A stretch of DNA of 64,000 bases from Hydractinia symbiolongicarpus (GCF_029227915.1 NC_079876.1:18228001-18292000), one strand, 5' to 3'; numbered from the stretch's first letter, positions 37,131-51,751 are shown. The notes: a model not told the origin generated them from the sequence alone. Numbers and translations are program-made.

Positions 37131-37676
37131 CGCTCCTCGCTCCATCAATTCCTCTGAGCAGCTGTTTGGACATTCAACAGGATATTTATCACATTTTTGA
37201 TGATGATCCTAAATTAAAAAGCGCATAGTAAGGTATACCCATACTTTTTAAAGTAGATGCGGGCTCCTTGCGACCTGTATGCACCTGTATCTAGTTTTAG
37301 GCGTATATTTAATAATCAACCTATTAATATTGGGGTTAAACCTTACGGATGGCAATAAGCTTAATCAGAAAAGGAGCTAAAACAAAAATGATTTTCATTC
37401 TAATTCGTGTCAGAGCTGCAGTTAGTAAGCGTCACATTTAGAGGCCAGACGGGACGTTTGCCGGAGTGAGTTTTGCCCCGGATTATATAAAGAAGTTTAA
37501 GTATGAAATACCTGGATTTTTGATATAAAGAGTGTCGATTTGCAGTATTTACATGCCACAGGTTTGTAGGGACAATTGTTTTGATGGTCTGTTAGTGTAT
37601 ATCTTTTAACCTTTTCTTCGCAAGGTTCAAAAGGGCAAATAACAGGATAAAAATTGCATTCCTTGGTCAGATGATC
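37131..37676 (-). pseudogene. Two TRAF-type zinc-finger exons (partial gene)
   Basis: Exon 37676-37512 (55 codons) and exon 37208-37131 (26 codons) are both phase 0 and bounded by AG and GT. The peptides contain DHLTKECNFYPVICPF, EPCEEKV, DHQNNCPYKPVACKYC and DHHQKCDKYPVECPN, the Cys/His spacing of tandem TRAF-type zinc fingers. No RING or MATH exon is found on either side: downstream lie repeats, upstream an AAT microsatellite and the helicase gene. The phase of the next recombinase exon (34474) does not fit a direct join. It may be the middle of a gene whose 5' part is displaced by the inserted element, or a gene fragment. Confidence 0.5.
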
Positions 37677-37789
37677 CTTAAAACGAAAATGTGTTGCTTT
37701 GAAAATATAAAGATAATATTACATTAATGTAAATGCAACTCTATAGATTCATTTTCAGCCGGAGCCAGCCTTTCAATTTAAAATAAATT

Positions 37790-38307
<518 letters not shown>

Positions 38308-38362
38308 CATAGGAGATTATTTTTGTTCCGCTACAGCATTCGTTTGTATTACTTAGCAGAAC

Positions 38363-41300
38363 ATGGCTAACAGGCAACTGCGAAGTGAAGTTTTGAAACG
38401 CGCCCTGAAGGCATGCATCGTCCAACCGGTAATAAGAAAATATCAGGTAGTAGCCGTTCGTGCGATGTGGGGAAGTGATGTTGATGCCCGCGAGGTCATT
38501 TGGGGCAAGAGAATGCAGATGGAGAACATATTGCTTAGCAACGAACAAGTATCCTGTTTTTTTTCTTGTATTACCTATATGGCCAGACCTCGTAAGAGAA
38601 AGTCGATGAGGAATGAAGGGGAGGAAGAAGAAGGAGCCGACTCTAGCAGTGAAGGTGATAACAGAAACGGCGCAAATGCGCATGAAACATTTCCTGGCAT
38701 TTCTTTCTGGATCGCGTGCGACTTGCCAAACTGTACCTTAAGTCAATTTGAAACAAATTTGTCGAAGTCTTTTATGCAAGCCGGGTTGAATTTAACAACG
38801 TGCAATGCTATACAGACAAGAGGTAAATACTTGAACCTTTTAGTACTTGAAATACTGTCAATGTTTTTCGAATATTTTACGCCACATTTGATATTTGTAG
38901 GCAAAACCAGTGCATTGCAAGCATTCTCAGGATCGTTATACCAAGTCTTGAAAGACCACAATAGGGAAGAAGCAAAACGGATAGTTGAGATATCCCATCG
39001 CACAATGATTAGGAGTGCAGCTAGAGATGAAGGTGTTCAACTTGACCACGTTGCTGTAATGGAAAGCGAACAGTACTCGATGAAACCCTGTCAGTTAATT
39101 CTAACAAAAAATATTGATAAAGAGGTATATCAAGATGTAATTCGTGGTTTATCCGAAATCAGATTTACATCGCTTGATTTAAAAGTAATTGATAAATCGG
39201 AAGGTAAGTTGCCACGAACAAATTTACTTACTTCTCCAGTAATAAGACTAAGTTTTTTGTAGAAGTTAAAACATGTTTTTACATTGTTACACGCATAGGC
39301 ACAGAAGTAACTATTCCCGTTAAGCCAACTAACAAACTTTGTCAATCCGTGGATATAGTTCGAAGGATGATGGAGAGGAATAGCTTTGGACTGTGCAATG
39401 GAGGTGTATACAAAAAAATAGGAGAAAGCAGATACACATACGTTTACTGTTGTTCGGTGAAAAGCTATCTCTATCGCTCGTTGAAAAACAAAGCAATCGC
39501 CAACGAAATTACGCCAAATTTACGAGAGTTGGTATTTTTGCTGTCGGACGGCGAGTGTCAAATAATTGATCAAATAACTCTGGATTACAATTACATTGAA
39601 TGCTTGCCAAATGGAGTTTGTTATAACATCGCCAAAAAATGTTTCGATGTCAAGCCAAATTTAAAGGGATCTCCCCGAGCATTCGTACGGTACTTTCATC
39701 GTGAGGGAAAAAATCCCGAACCAAAGCCATTTATAGAAGGTAATTGTTTTTACTTTTCTTTTAACGCGTTAAGAAAATGTGTTTTTTTTCTTTTAACGCG
39801 TTGTAACATATCAAGGTGGTAGTTGTAACGTGTTGTAACGTATTGTAACTTGTTGTAACGCATTGTCAGTGAAAAAAATGTTGGCTCTTTTTCTTTTAAC
39901 ACGTTGTAACATATCAAGGTGGTAGTTGTAACGTGTTGTAACGTATTGTAACTTGTTGTAACGCATTGTCAGTGAAGAAAATGTTTTTTTTTATCTTTTA
40001 ACGCGTTGTAACATATCAAGGTGGTAGTTGTAACGTGTTGTAACGTGTTGTAACTTGTTGTAACGCATTGTCAGTGAAGAAAATGTTTTTTTTTATCTTT
40101 TAACGCGTTGTAACATATCAAGGTGGTAGTTGTAACGTGTTGTAACGTATTGTAACTTGTTGTAACGCATTGTCAGTGAAGAAAATGTTTTTTTTTTATC
40201 TTTTAACGCGTTGTAACATATCAAGGTGGTAGTTGTAACGTGTTGTAACGTATTGTAACTTGTTGTAACGCATTGTCAGTGAAGAAAATGTTTTTTTTTA
40301 TCTTTTAACGCGTTGTAACATATCAAGGTGGTAGTTGTAACGTGTTGTAACGTATTGTAACTTGTTGTAACGCATTGTCAGTGAAGAAAATGTTTTTTTT
40401 TTATCTTTTAACGCGTTGTAACATATCAAGGTGGTAGTTGTAACGTGTTGTAACGTATTGTAACTTGTTGTAACGCATTGTCAGTGAAGAAAATGTTTTT
40501 TTTTATCTTTTAACGCGTTGTAACATATCAAGGTGGTAGTTGTAACGTGTTGTAACGTATTGTAACTTGTTGTAACGCATTGTCAGTGAAGAAAATGTTT
40601 TTTTTTATCTTTTAACGCGTTGTAACATATCAAGGTGGTAGTTGTAACGTGTTGTAACGTATTGCAACTTGTTGTAACGCATTGTCAGTGAAGAAAATGT
40701 TTTTTTTTATCTTTTAACGCGTTGTAACATATCAAGGTGGTAGTTGTAACGTGTTGTAACGTATTGTAACTTGTTGTAACGCATTGTCAGTGAAGAAAAT
40801 GTTTTTTTTTATCTTTTAACGCGTTGTAACATATCAAGGTGGTAGTTGTAACGTGTTGTAACGTATTGTAACTTGTTGTAACGCATTGTCAGTGAAGAAA
40901 ATGTTTTTTTTTATCTTTTAACGCGTTGTAACATATCAAGGTGGTAGTTGTAACGTGTTGTAACGTATTGTAACTTGTTGTAACGCATTGTCAGTGAAGA
41001 AAATGTTTTTTTTTTATCTTTTAACGCGTTGTAACATATCAAGGTGGTAGTTGTAACGTGTTGTAACGTATTGTAACTTGTTGTAACGCATTGTCAGTGA
41101 AGAAAATGTTTTTTTTTATCTTTTAACGCGTTGTAACATATCAAGGTGGTAGTTGTAACGTGTTGTAACGTATTGTAACTTGTTGTAACGCATTGTCAGT
41201 GAAGAAAATGTTTTTTTTTATCTTTTAACGCGTTGTAACATATCAAGGTGGTAGTTGTAACGTGTTGTAACGTATTGCAACTTGTTGTAACGCATTGTCA

Positions 41301-43638
41301 GTGAAGAAAATGTTTTTTTTTATCTTTTAACGCGTTGTAACATATCAAGGTGGTAGTTGTAACGTGTTGTAACGTATTGTAACTTGTTGCAACGCATTGT
41401 CAGTGAAGAAAATGTTTTTTTTTATCTTTTAACGCGTTGTAACATATCAAGGTGGTAGTTGTAACGTGTTGTAACGTATTGTAACTTGTTGTAACGCATT
41501 GTCAGTGAAGAAAATGTTTTTTTTTATCTTTTAACGCGTTGTAACATATCAAGGTGGTAGTTGTAACGTGTTGTAACGTATTGTAACTTGTTGTAACGCA
41601 TTGTCAGTGAAGAAAATGTTTTTTTTATCTTTTAACGCGTTGTAACATATCAAGGTGGTAGTTGTAACGTGTTGTAACGTATTGTAACTTGTTGTAACGC
41701 ATTGTCAGTGAAGAAAATGTTTTTTTTTATCTTTTAACGCGTTGTAACATATCAAGGTGGTAGTTGTAACGTGTTGTAACGTATTGTAACTTGTTGTAAC
41801 GCATTGTCAGTAAAGAAAATGTTTTTTTTTTATCTTTTAACGTGTTGTAACATATCAAGGTGGTAGTTGTAACGTGATGTAACGTATTGTAACTTGTTGT
41901 AACGCATTGTCAGTGAAAATGTTGGCTCTTTTTCTTTTAACGTGTTGTAACGTATTGTAACTTGTTGTAACGTAGTTCTAAAAAAGGTGCATTGAACTAC
42001 ATTTGTAGGTGTCGAAAATAGTTTCCCAGATAGAAATGTGCGGTTGCGTTTTTATCAAAAATGGTACCAAATTTTGCTCGCCGGTCAGTATCCCATGAAA
42101 GAAAAGAAATTGTTGCTGGTAGGTCCTCCTGATAGTGGAAAGACTAGTTGGTTTGCTCCATTTCAAGGTAATTAAATAAAGTTCGTGAAAACTTCTGACT
42201 TTTAGACGGCACTTACTGACATACATTTGTCCTTTTAGGCATTATTCCAGAAATGTACATTGCTGGCGTGGTTCGGGATGGTCGATTCTCAGGCCACCTG
42301 ATAAATAGAAATACACAAGTCGTATTTATGGATGAATGGACTAGCGACAGTCTATGTTGTGAAGATGCAAAAAGAATATTGCAAGGTAAGTCGATGTCGA
42401 TGCAGTACATGAACATTTACTTTGAATAAAATGTGGCAATGTGCAGATGGGATACCACTTTCTCTTATAGGCGGCTTGGTTATGATCCCGCAAAAACACA
42501 AAGAACCGGCCCGTTTTCAATACAATTCGGGTTTTTTTATAACAACTAATATAATGCCGGACTTCGGAAATGGTGTAGATGGTGAGGCTATCCTGCGTCG
42601 TCTTGAAGTTTTCGAAACTAAGACACTTCGAGTGAAGGACAATAGCATAACAAGTAAGTATCTCATGAGAATAAATGATAACAATGGTGTAAATCAATAT
42701 GCATAAAAATAAGTAATGACTTTTTTCCCGTAGAGTGGATGAGAATGCACTGCATGGAAATATTTGTGTACGTTGCCAGCCAGTTGAAAGACATCTCGCT
42801 TTTCACCAGCGAAACCAATGTTGCGAAGAAAAATCAAGTAGGCGCTGTGTACAACGACGTTGATTGCGATCCGTCGGTCTTCTTGGACGAAGAGCAAACA
42901 TTGGAAGCATCTAGCAGTTGTCTAAGCACACGAGTTCAGATTGAGAATGCAGTTCCGCAAGAGGCTATCGACTATGCCATTATTGCGGCCGACGATAGGG
43001 ATGGCATTTTGTACCATGCGCTTAACTTTGATCATGAACTGTTTGACATAGAAAACAAGTTACACAGTGCTGAATATATGCGCAAAATGTACGAGATAGC
43101 CGCTGGGGCATGGGAGGAAATCTGCCCATTAATTAATAACGATGAGACCTTGGTAGCATTCAAACGCCGTAAAAGGATCAACTGGCAGGGTAGTGACACG
43201 TTCTACGACACGTGGTTGCTTGCTACAAACTCCTGCCGCGATTGCTTCCCGACGAAAGAAATGAAGGAGCTCTACCCTGATTGGGCACAACTAATTGAGC
43301 AAGACGAAGACGAAGGAGAAGGTAGTAGCCACGACCGCGAAGAGAACGAGGAAGAAGAAGAGGAAACAAACGAAGAGGAGGAAGGTCATAGGGAAGAAGA
43401 AGAAACAGAAGAACATGAAATCAATGCTCAGTCGACGAAACCTGTTTCCACTGTTAAGCAAGAATATATGCCGTTTTGTCCAGCAAATAACAGTACTGCT
43501 TTTATAGACCTCGTGTCAGATGATGAAAGTGTTCCTGAAATTTCTTCAGTAAAATTAGAGCTATTTTCCGCAGATAATTCAACCACTTCTCTCGATTGTG
43601 ATGTTATCTGCATTAGTTCGGACGAAGAAGACAATTAA
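38363..43638 (+). CDS. Superfamily 3 helicase, 865 residues, seven exons
   Basis: Exons 38363-38822, 38901-39203, 39299-39739, 42009-42167, 42239-42385, 42471-42653, 42734-43638 splice with GT-AG borders in phase 1 every time and total 2,598 bases with no internal stop. Helicase motifs: Walker A GPPDSGKT (440-447), Walker B VVFMDEW (D486, E487), motif C FFITTN (N530) and a likely arginine finger in ILRRLE (546-547). This order is that of the SF3 family of small DNA viruses and virus-like elements (Rep, NS1, E1). Residues 1-400 are unassigned; no HUH nickase motif is evident, so any origin-binding domain is unrecognised. A basic RPRKRKS patch follows Met73 (38579), an alternative start. The C-terminus has a Glu-rich stretch (~752-794) and two SUMO-interaction-like motifs (FIDLVSDDE, VICISSDEED). 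Expected role: DNA unwinding for replication of the element. Confidence 0.75.
39775..41965 (+). repeat. ~102-bp tandem array of TTGTAAC, inside helicase intron 3
   Basis: About 21 copies of a 101-103 base unit, recognisable by ATATCAAGGTGGTAG. Each contains five TTGTAAC heptamers, four of them at an exact 10-base period (TTGTAACGTG, TTGTAACGTA, TTGTAACTTG, TTGTAACGCA). Copies are nearly identical; the poly-T tract varies by 1-2 bases and end copies diverge. It makes up almost the whole of the 2.27-kb intron. Confidence 0.95.
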
Positions 43639-43733
43639 AAAAAAACTTTTTTGCGTTTTCCTTCCCTCATATCCCACCACATACTCCTTTTCTAAAGTGA
43701 CATGCGAAAAGCTGTTTTCTCTACAGAAATAGG

Positions 43734-44795
43734 TTACAAAGCGTTACATCGTGTTACAAGGCGTTACAATCAGCACGTCCATGCGTTACAAGGCGTTACA
43801 AGAATCACTCTAGCCATTTCCAAAAATTTCACAGTCATTTTTTCATGGAAATAGGTTACAAAGCGTTACAACGTGTTACAAGGCGTTACAATCAGCATGT
43901 CCATGCGTTACAAGGCGTTACAAGAATCACTCTAGCCATTTCCAAAAATTTCACAGTCATTTTTTCATGGAAATAGGTTACAAAGCGTTACAACGTGTTA
44001 CAAGGCGTTACAATCAGCACGTCCATGCGTTACAAGGCGTTACAAGAATCACTCTAGCCATTTCCAAAAATTTCACAGTCATTTTTTTATGGAAATAGGT
44101 TACAAAGCGTTACAACGTGTTACAAGGCGTTACAATCAGCACGTCCATGCGTTACAAGGCGTTACAAGAATCACTCTAGCCATTTCCAAAAATTTCACAG
44201 TCATTTTTTCATGGAAATAGGTTACAAAGCGTTACAACGTGTTACAAGGCGTTACAATCAGCACGTCCATGCGTTACAAGGCGTTACAAGAATCACTCTA
44301 GCCATTTCCAAAAATTTCACAGTCATTTTTTCATGGAAATAGGTTACAAAGCGTTACAACGTGTTACAAGGCGTTACAATCAGCACGTCCATGCGTTACA
44401 AGGCGTTACAAGAATCACTCTAGCCATTTCCAAAAATTTCACAGTCATTTTTTTATGGAAATAGGTTACAAAGCGTTACAACGTGTTACAAGGCGTTACA
44501 ATCAGCACGTCCATGCGTTACAAGGCGTTACAAGAATCACTCTAGCCATTTCCAAAAATTTCACAGTCATTTTTTCATGGAAATAGGTTACAAAGCGTTA
44601 CAACGTGTTACAAGGCGTTACAATCAGCACGTTCATGCGTTACAAGGCGTTACAAGAATCACTCTAGCCATTTCCAAAAATTTCACAGTCATTTTTTCAT
44701 GGAAATAGGTTACAAAGCGTTACAACGTGTTACAAGGCGTTACAATCAGCATGTCCATGCGTTACAAGGTGTTACAAGAATCACTTTAGTCATTT
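43734..44795 (-). repeat. 122-bp tandem array of GTTACAA, opposite orientation
   Basis: Nine copies (starts 43734, 43854, 43976, 44098, 44220, 44342, 44464, 44586, 44708). Each has six GTTACAA heptamers: four at a 10-base period, then two more 10 apart after a 20-base gap. This is the reverse complement of the heptamer in the intron array, but the rest of the unit (AATCACTCTAGCCATTTCC) is unrelated. Confidence 0.95.
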
Positions 44796-44919
44796 TAAGT
44801 AGGAATGGGGATGAGTGTGCGTTTAATGAATGTCGCATTTGCGCCATTATTTGCATACTTAAAGGCTTACAGCGTGTAAGTTTCACCTAAACTGTGTGGA
44901 CGCTTATGTGTACGCTAAA

Positions 44920-45258
44920 ATGGTGAATGAAGAGGCAGTTGTGGTAAACGTTTCGGATAACGAATGCTCAGCATCTAAGGAGGTTTTACCATTCTCACAT
45001 TCCTGTTCAACGCTGGCAATTTCCGTGGAAAAAAATATTGTTTGCCTATCAGATGATGAAGTTTTCCTAACTATACCGATAGCGGCTTTGAAGGGAGAAC
45101 CAAGTTTTTGCGAACCGCCTTCACACACGAGGGTACTTAATACACCAGATTATTGGCCAAACCGTAAGGGGAAAAAAAGCCTTTATGTGTACGCCGGTTT
45201 TGACTGTAACAAAGTTAAAAGACTATTTGAATATTCTGGTTTTCAAAAATCTTTGTAA
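44920..45258 (+). CDS. Small acidic-motif protein, 112 residues
   Basis: ATG 44920 to TAA 45258, single frame, ending 38 bases before the convergent recombinase stop. It contains VVVNVSDNE near the start and NIVCLSDDE in the middle: hydrophobic quartets followed by acidic/serine residues, the layout of SUMO-interaction motifs, matching those at the helicase C-terminus. The rest (LNTPDYWPNRKGKKSLYVYA) matches nothing I know. No signal peptide or membrane segment. An upstream exon cannot be excluded since the frame stays open to 44896. The shared motif and position suggest that it belongs to the same element. Confidence 0.55.
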   Translation: MVNEEAVVVNVSDNECSASKEVLPFSHSCSTLAISVEKNIVCLSDDEVFLTIPIAALKGEPSFCEPPSHTRVLNTPDYWPNRKGKKSLYVYAGFDCNKVKRLFEYSGFQKSL

Positions 45259-45296
45259 ATTTACAAAGTTATTTTTATTATAAATACAATTTAAAC

Positions 45297-46943
45297 TTAT
45301 ATAAATTTTTTTGTCTTCGCTCTAACCGCCAATGTACTAGCTTTACGGCTACAATGAAAGGAGTAGTTAGGATCTGCGAGAATGGAAGTCCATTTTGCAT
45401 TGCCATATTTTTGTAGCCCAGCTTGTAAAAACTTGTCCTCCATGGCACTAAAACTAACTTTTTTCTGTCTCGTTTGAACAGGTGTTTCGTGTTCCAAAGT
45501 ACTTCCAGACGTTTTCACATTTTTGGTGTTACTATTGATTTCGCTTACAGTTAAAGTACACGTTGTTTGATCTCGTAATTTATCCATACATAACCTGGCT
45601 TTTGCAGCTATATTGCGCGATTCAGTCTTCTGGTAATGAACTTTAGCTACCTGCGACGTGTGTTTTTGATCTTGAGAAAGAATTGCTTGTTCTTTTGTTT
45701 CTAAGTGTGCAACACTTTCGGTTTCGATGATTTGCCTATATCGTGTAGGATTTATATACTTACCAATTGCTTGATAAACAATTCTACCGAATACGTCCGA
45801 AATACGCGTCAACTGCTTACCATTTCGACACACTAGTAGATAATCGTTGGTGGGGTTCAATCTTCGTCGTACATTGTCAATGTATTCGTTTATTAGTGTG
45901 AGTACATCTATGGAAAAATAAAGAGAGTCAAATCCGTATTTCTCCGCAGTTTTAAAGACATTCTGATCTATAAAACCATCCTCTTTCACGCCTTTAATCA
46001 TTGTTACTGTAAGAGTTTGATACGTCATGGGTCTTGAAGCCTTCACCATTAAAAATAATACAGCTACTATGAAGGAAGTCGAAAATGATAAATCGTGTGC
46101 TGCGACACATGCACTTGCGTTTTTAGCATTTAACACAATTTGTTTATATTTTTCACTATGGTATGGTATCACCTTTTGTAAATCATATAGTGTCGCGCAA
46201 CAGTCTATACTGTTTAGATATTCAACACTTAAGATACACTTCCATTCAGCTTTCATTTTACGAAGGAGGAATTTCTTAACACGGTGCAAATAAATCTCTG
46301 CAGCAACAAATACCGACAAATTTTTTTCAGTCGTACCTGTGCTTCGTCTGTAATCAAGCATGTGCCCAATAGCATTCATGTAGCCAATTATTCCTGAGAA
46401 GCCAACCTTCCATTGGTCTCTCAAAAAATCTACGAAATCAGAAAGCATATTAATAGAGCCAACACAGTAGTCGATAACAGGGAATGGTACTTCCCATACC
46501 GAAGGAGAATCCTCGCAGCAATATTTGGCATACTTTAAAACTTTACAAGTTATTTGATCGGCCTGAGAATGATCTTTACCACCACCACCTGGACTTTTTA
46601 ACCATGTTCTAAATGCAACTGCCAAATTACATGTTTTAGCAAAAAACGGCATTGAAAATGTGGAGGCGCGCTTTCTTTGGGGATCTTTTATGCGATTTCT
46701 CGTACTGAAGTGGGGAAGTACTTCGTCGATATTCGGTCTTTTATCGAAATAATAAAACCATCCATGACGGTTATAGACTTGTTTTCTACACCCTCTTTTA
46801 CTTCCATACGACTCGCTGTCACAATCAGCCACAGGACAACAAAAGCGGTTATCTTTATCAGGCATTAACTTAAGCCTTTTCGATCTCATTGAGGCTCCCA
46901 ATGCCTCTTTCCACGCAGGCTTTTGCAAGACTCGTTTTGTCAT
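45297..46943 (-). CDS. Tyrosine recombinase with Myb/telobox-like C-terminus
   Basis: One intact frame from ATG 46943 gives 548 residues. An acceptor-like TTTCTAG just upstream and a donor-like AAG/GTAAGT at about 47096 suggest a non-coding first exon. N-terminus: Cys/His cluster (FCCPVADC...H). The middle and C-terminal part carries a tyrosine recombinase signature: R in KASRPMTYQ, K in FKTAEKYG, R in NPTRYRQII, and H and nucleophile Y in KHTSQVAKVHYQK. The last ~55 residues (VSFSAMEDKFLQAGLQKYG, then W and a basic RKASTLAVRAKTK) resemble a single Myb/SANT repeat of telomere-binding type. It should cut and join DNA at a short core site; the Myb repeat could bind DNA such as the TTGTAAC arrays (inference). 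Same overall class as the gene at 29-34 kb but clearly different in sequence. Confidence 0.7.
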   Translation of the reverse strand: MTKRVLQKPAWKEALGASMRSKRLKLMPDKDNRFCCPVADCDSESYGSKRGCRKQVYNRHGWFYYFDKRPNIDEVLPHFSTRNRIKDPQRKRASTFSMPFFAKTCNLAVAFRTWLKSPGGGGKDHSQADQITCKVLKYAKYCCEDSPSVWEVPFPVIDYCVGSINMLSDFVDFLRDQWKVGFSGIIGYMNAIGHMLDYRRSTGTTEKNLSVFVAAEIYLHRVKKFLLRKMKAEWKCILSVEYLNSIDCCATLYDLQKVIPYHSEKYKQIVLNAKNASACVAAHDLSFSTSFIVAVLFLMVKASRPMTYQTLTVTMIKGVKEDGFIDQNVFKTAEKYGFDSLYFSIDVLTLINEYIDNVRRRLNPTNDYLLVCRNGKQLTRISDVFGRIVYQAIGKYINPTRYRQIIETESVAHLETKEQAILSQDQKHTSQVAKVHYQKTESRNIAAKARLCMDKLRDQTTCTLTVSEINSNTKNVKTSGSTLEHETPVQTRQKKVSFSAMEDKFLQAGLQKYGNAKWTSILADPNYSFHCSRKASTLAVRAKTKKFI

Positions 46944-50199
<3,256 letters not shown>

Positions 50200-50297
50200 T
50201 GAAAAGTAAGCTATAAAGAAATTTAAAGCAGAGGTTATTTTTTGAGTTTCTTCTTTTCACAATAGGAGAATCAAGTGCGCATAAATACACCCTTTAT

Positions 50298-51177
50298 TTA
50301 AAACATGATGTAATGGTCAACACCTTCTAAGGTTGTTTCCACATCGTTTTCGCAAATGAGATCTTCACACTTCGGGATGAATAATTCACCATTTCCTAAA
50401 AAAAAAGTCATTCTGCTAGGCATTTATCAACATATGTAATTCTCTACTTAAAACCCGTATGTTAAGTTGATGTTTTTTCTTTTCTCATGCTAAAACAACA
50501 AAGGGATATCTAAAACATTACCATTTACATTTTGCCGAAGGACTTGTTCGGAATAATTTTGATTTTGTTTAATACTATATCGACAAACAATAATGGTTTT
50601 CTTTAATTTCTTGTCAAAAGCTACACAACATCCAACTTTTTTTGCATCCTTCCAAACAACTTGAGTAAAATGACCAACCTCGTCAAATTCATCATCGCTC
50701 AATGTACTGTTAGGTTCGCTCATTCTCCTGAAGTCGTAATTTTCAATTTCCTGATAGCTGAAAAAACACGTAATTTGGAAGCTAATTTGAGCGAAGAAAA
50801 TTTTGCAAGAACACATTTTCGTGGTTAAAAATTGTGTAATTAGTAAAATTTATTTTTTGGAAAATTCTTGAAAATTTCTTCCCTAAATCACGTACGTCAA
50901 TTCTTATTTGTTTTTATAAAAGTACTTACAAGAAATGGACAGCGTGATAAGCGCGATGAGAAGCACTTGGTATTCTATACAAATTCTCACCATCATTAAT
51001 ACCGTAAGCATGATCATAAAGATCGTTTTCCAATAAGTGGATTGCCCAATTCTTTGCATTTGTAGCCAGTTTTGTGTCCCAAACTAAGGGTTCAACTTTA
51101 TGATACGAGCGAACTTTGTTATGAGCATACAAACAAGCATCTAAAGGTAAAGTTGCCTTCCTAGAATTAGTATACAT
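50298..51177 (-). CDS. CAP/SCP-family protein, three exons, 193 residues
   Basis: Exons 51177-50930, 50757-50522 and 50395-50298 join in frame with GT-AG borders. The protein has the CAP layout: an N-terminal helix with AHNKVRSYHKVEPLVWD, the H in LYDHAYGINDGENL, and the signature GHFTQVVWKDAKKVGC, then a short Cys-containing tail ending in MF and stop. An AATAAA signal overlaps the stop. CAP proteins (CRISP, antigen 5, PR-1, allergen/venom-like) are usually secreted. Here the first ATG (51177) gives no signal peptide. An acceptor-like TTCTAG at about 51158 suggests that a 5' exon with the signal may be missing. No toxin-specific tail is seen, so function is not assigned. Confidence 0.75.
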
Positions 51178-51751
51178 ACGTGTCTAGGATTTCACACTAG
51201 ATGAGCACTCCATCAAAAACAACAACACAATGTAAATAATTATGTTAGCTATTTCATCAGTCTAACAGACTTGTCATGTGTTTTACCGTTTTACATTATG
51301 TGGTTTGTCATCTATGATAAATTATTTATTTTCCAGTGTTTTACTCGACTGAAAATCGTTTGTTTATATGATAGCATTTTGTCCTTTAATTCTAATGTAA
51401 AGAAGGAAAAAGAAAGAATACCTTTATCTTCGCAAGTATATATTTTTTTTGTAACTTTCACCCGTGTTCCTATGAAGAAAATTTATAAATGTCTTTACAC
51501 GTTTGTTTCGTGAATGGAAATCGTATTTGATCCTATCGGCCTATTTGGTGGACTACTATACATAGATGCTTCTATAACATCTAAATTATCCCTTTGTATA
51601 GCTTCATTTATTTGCTTGTGGGGTTTGATCAAACTACCTATAAAGTCTCTGATCTCTCAATTATCATTTCTATTAGAAATATAAAAGTAATAACAACAAC
51701 AACAACAACAACAACAACAAATAACAATAAGTTTTTAAACTTTAATTTGTA
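51178..51751. other. Spacer with AAC microsatellite
   Basis: Short (AAC)n run at 51690-51725. A first exon of the CAP gene might lie in 51.18-51.6 kb but none is convincing. Confidence 0.5.

Noticed and set aside
38363-39739. An HUH replication-nickase domain ahead of the helicase
   Set aside because: I found no H-hydrophobic-H motif with a nearby catalytic Tyr in residues 1-400.
39775-44795. CRISPR arrays
   Set aside because: Units are near-identical throughout, with no unique spacers, in a eukaryotic genome. They are tandem arrays.
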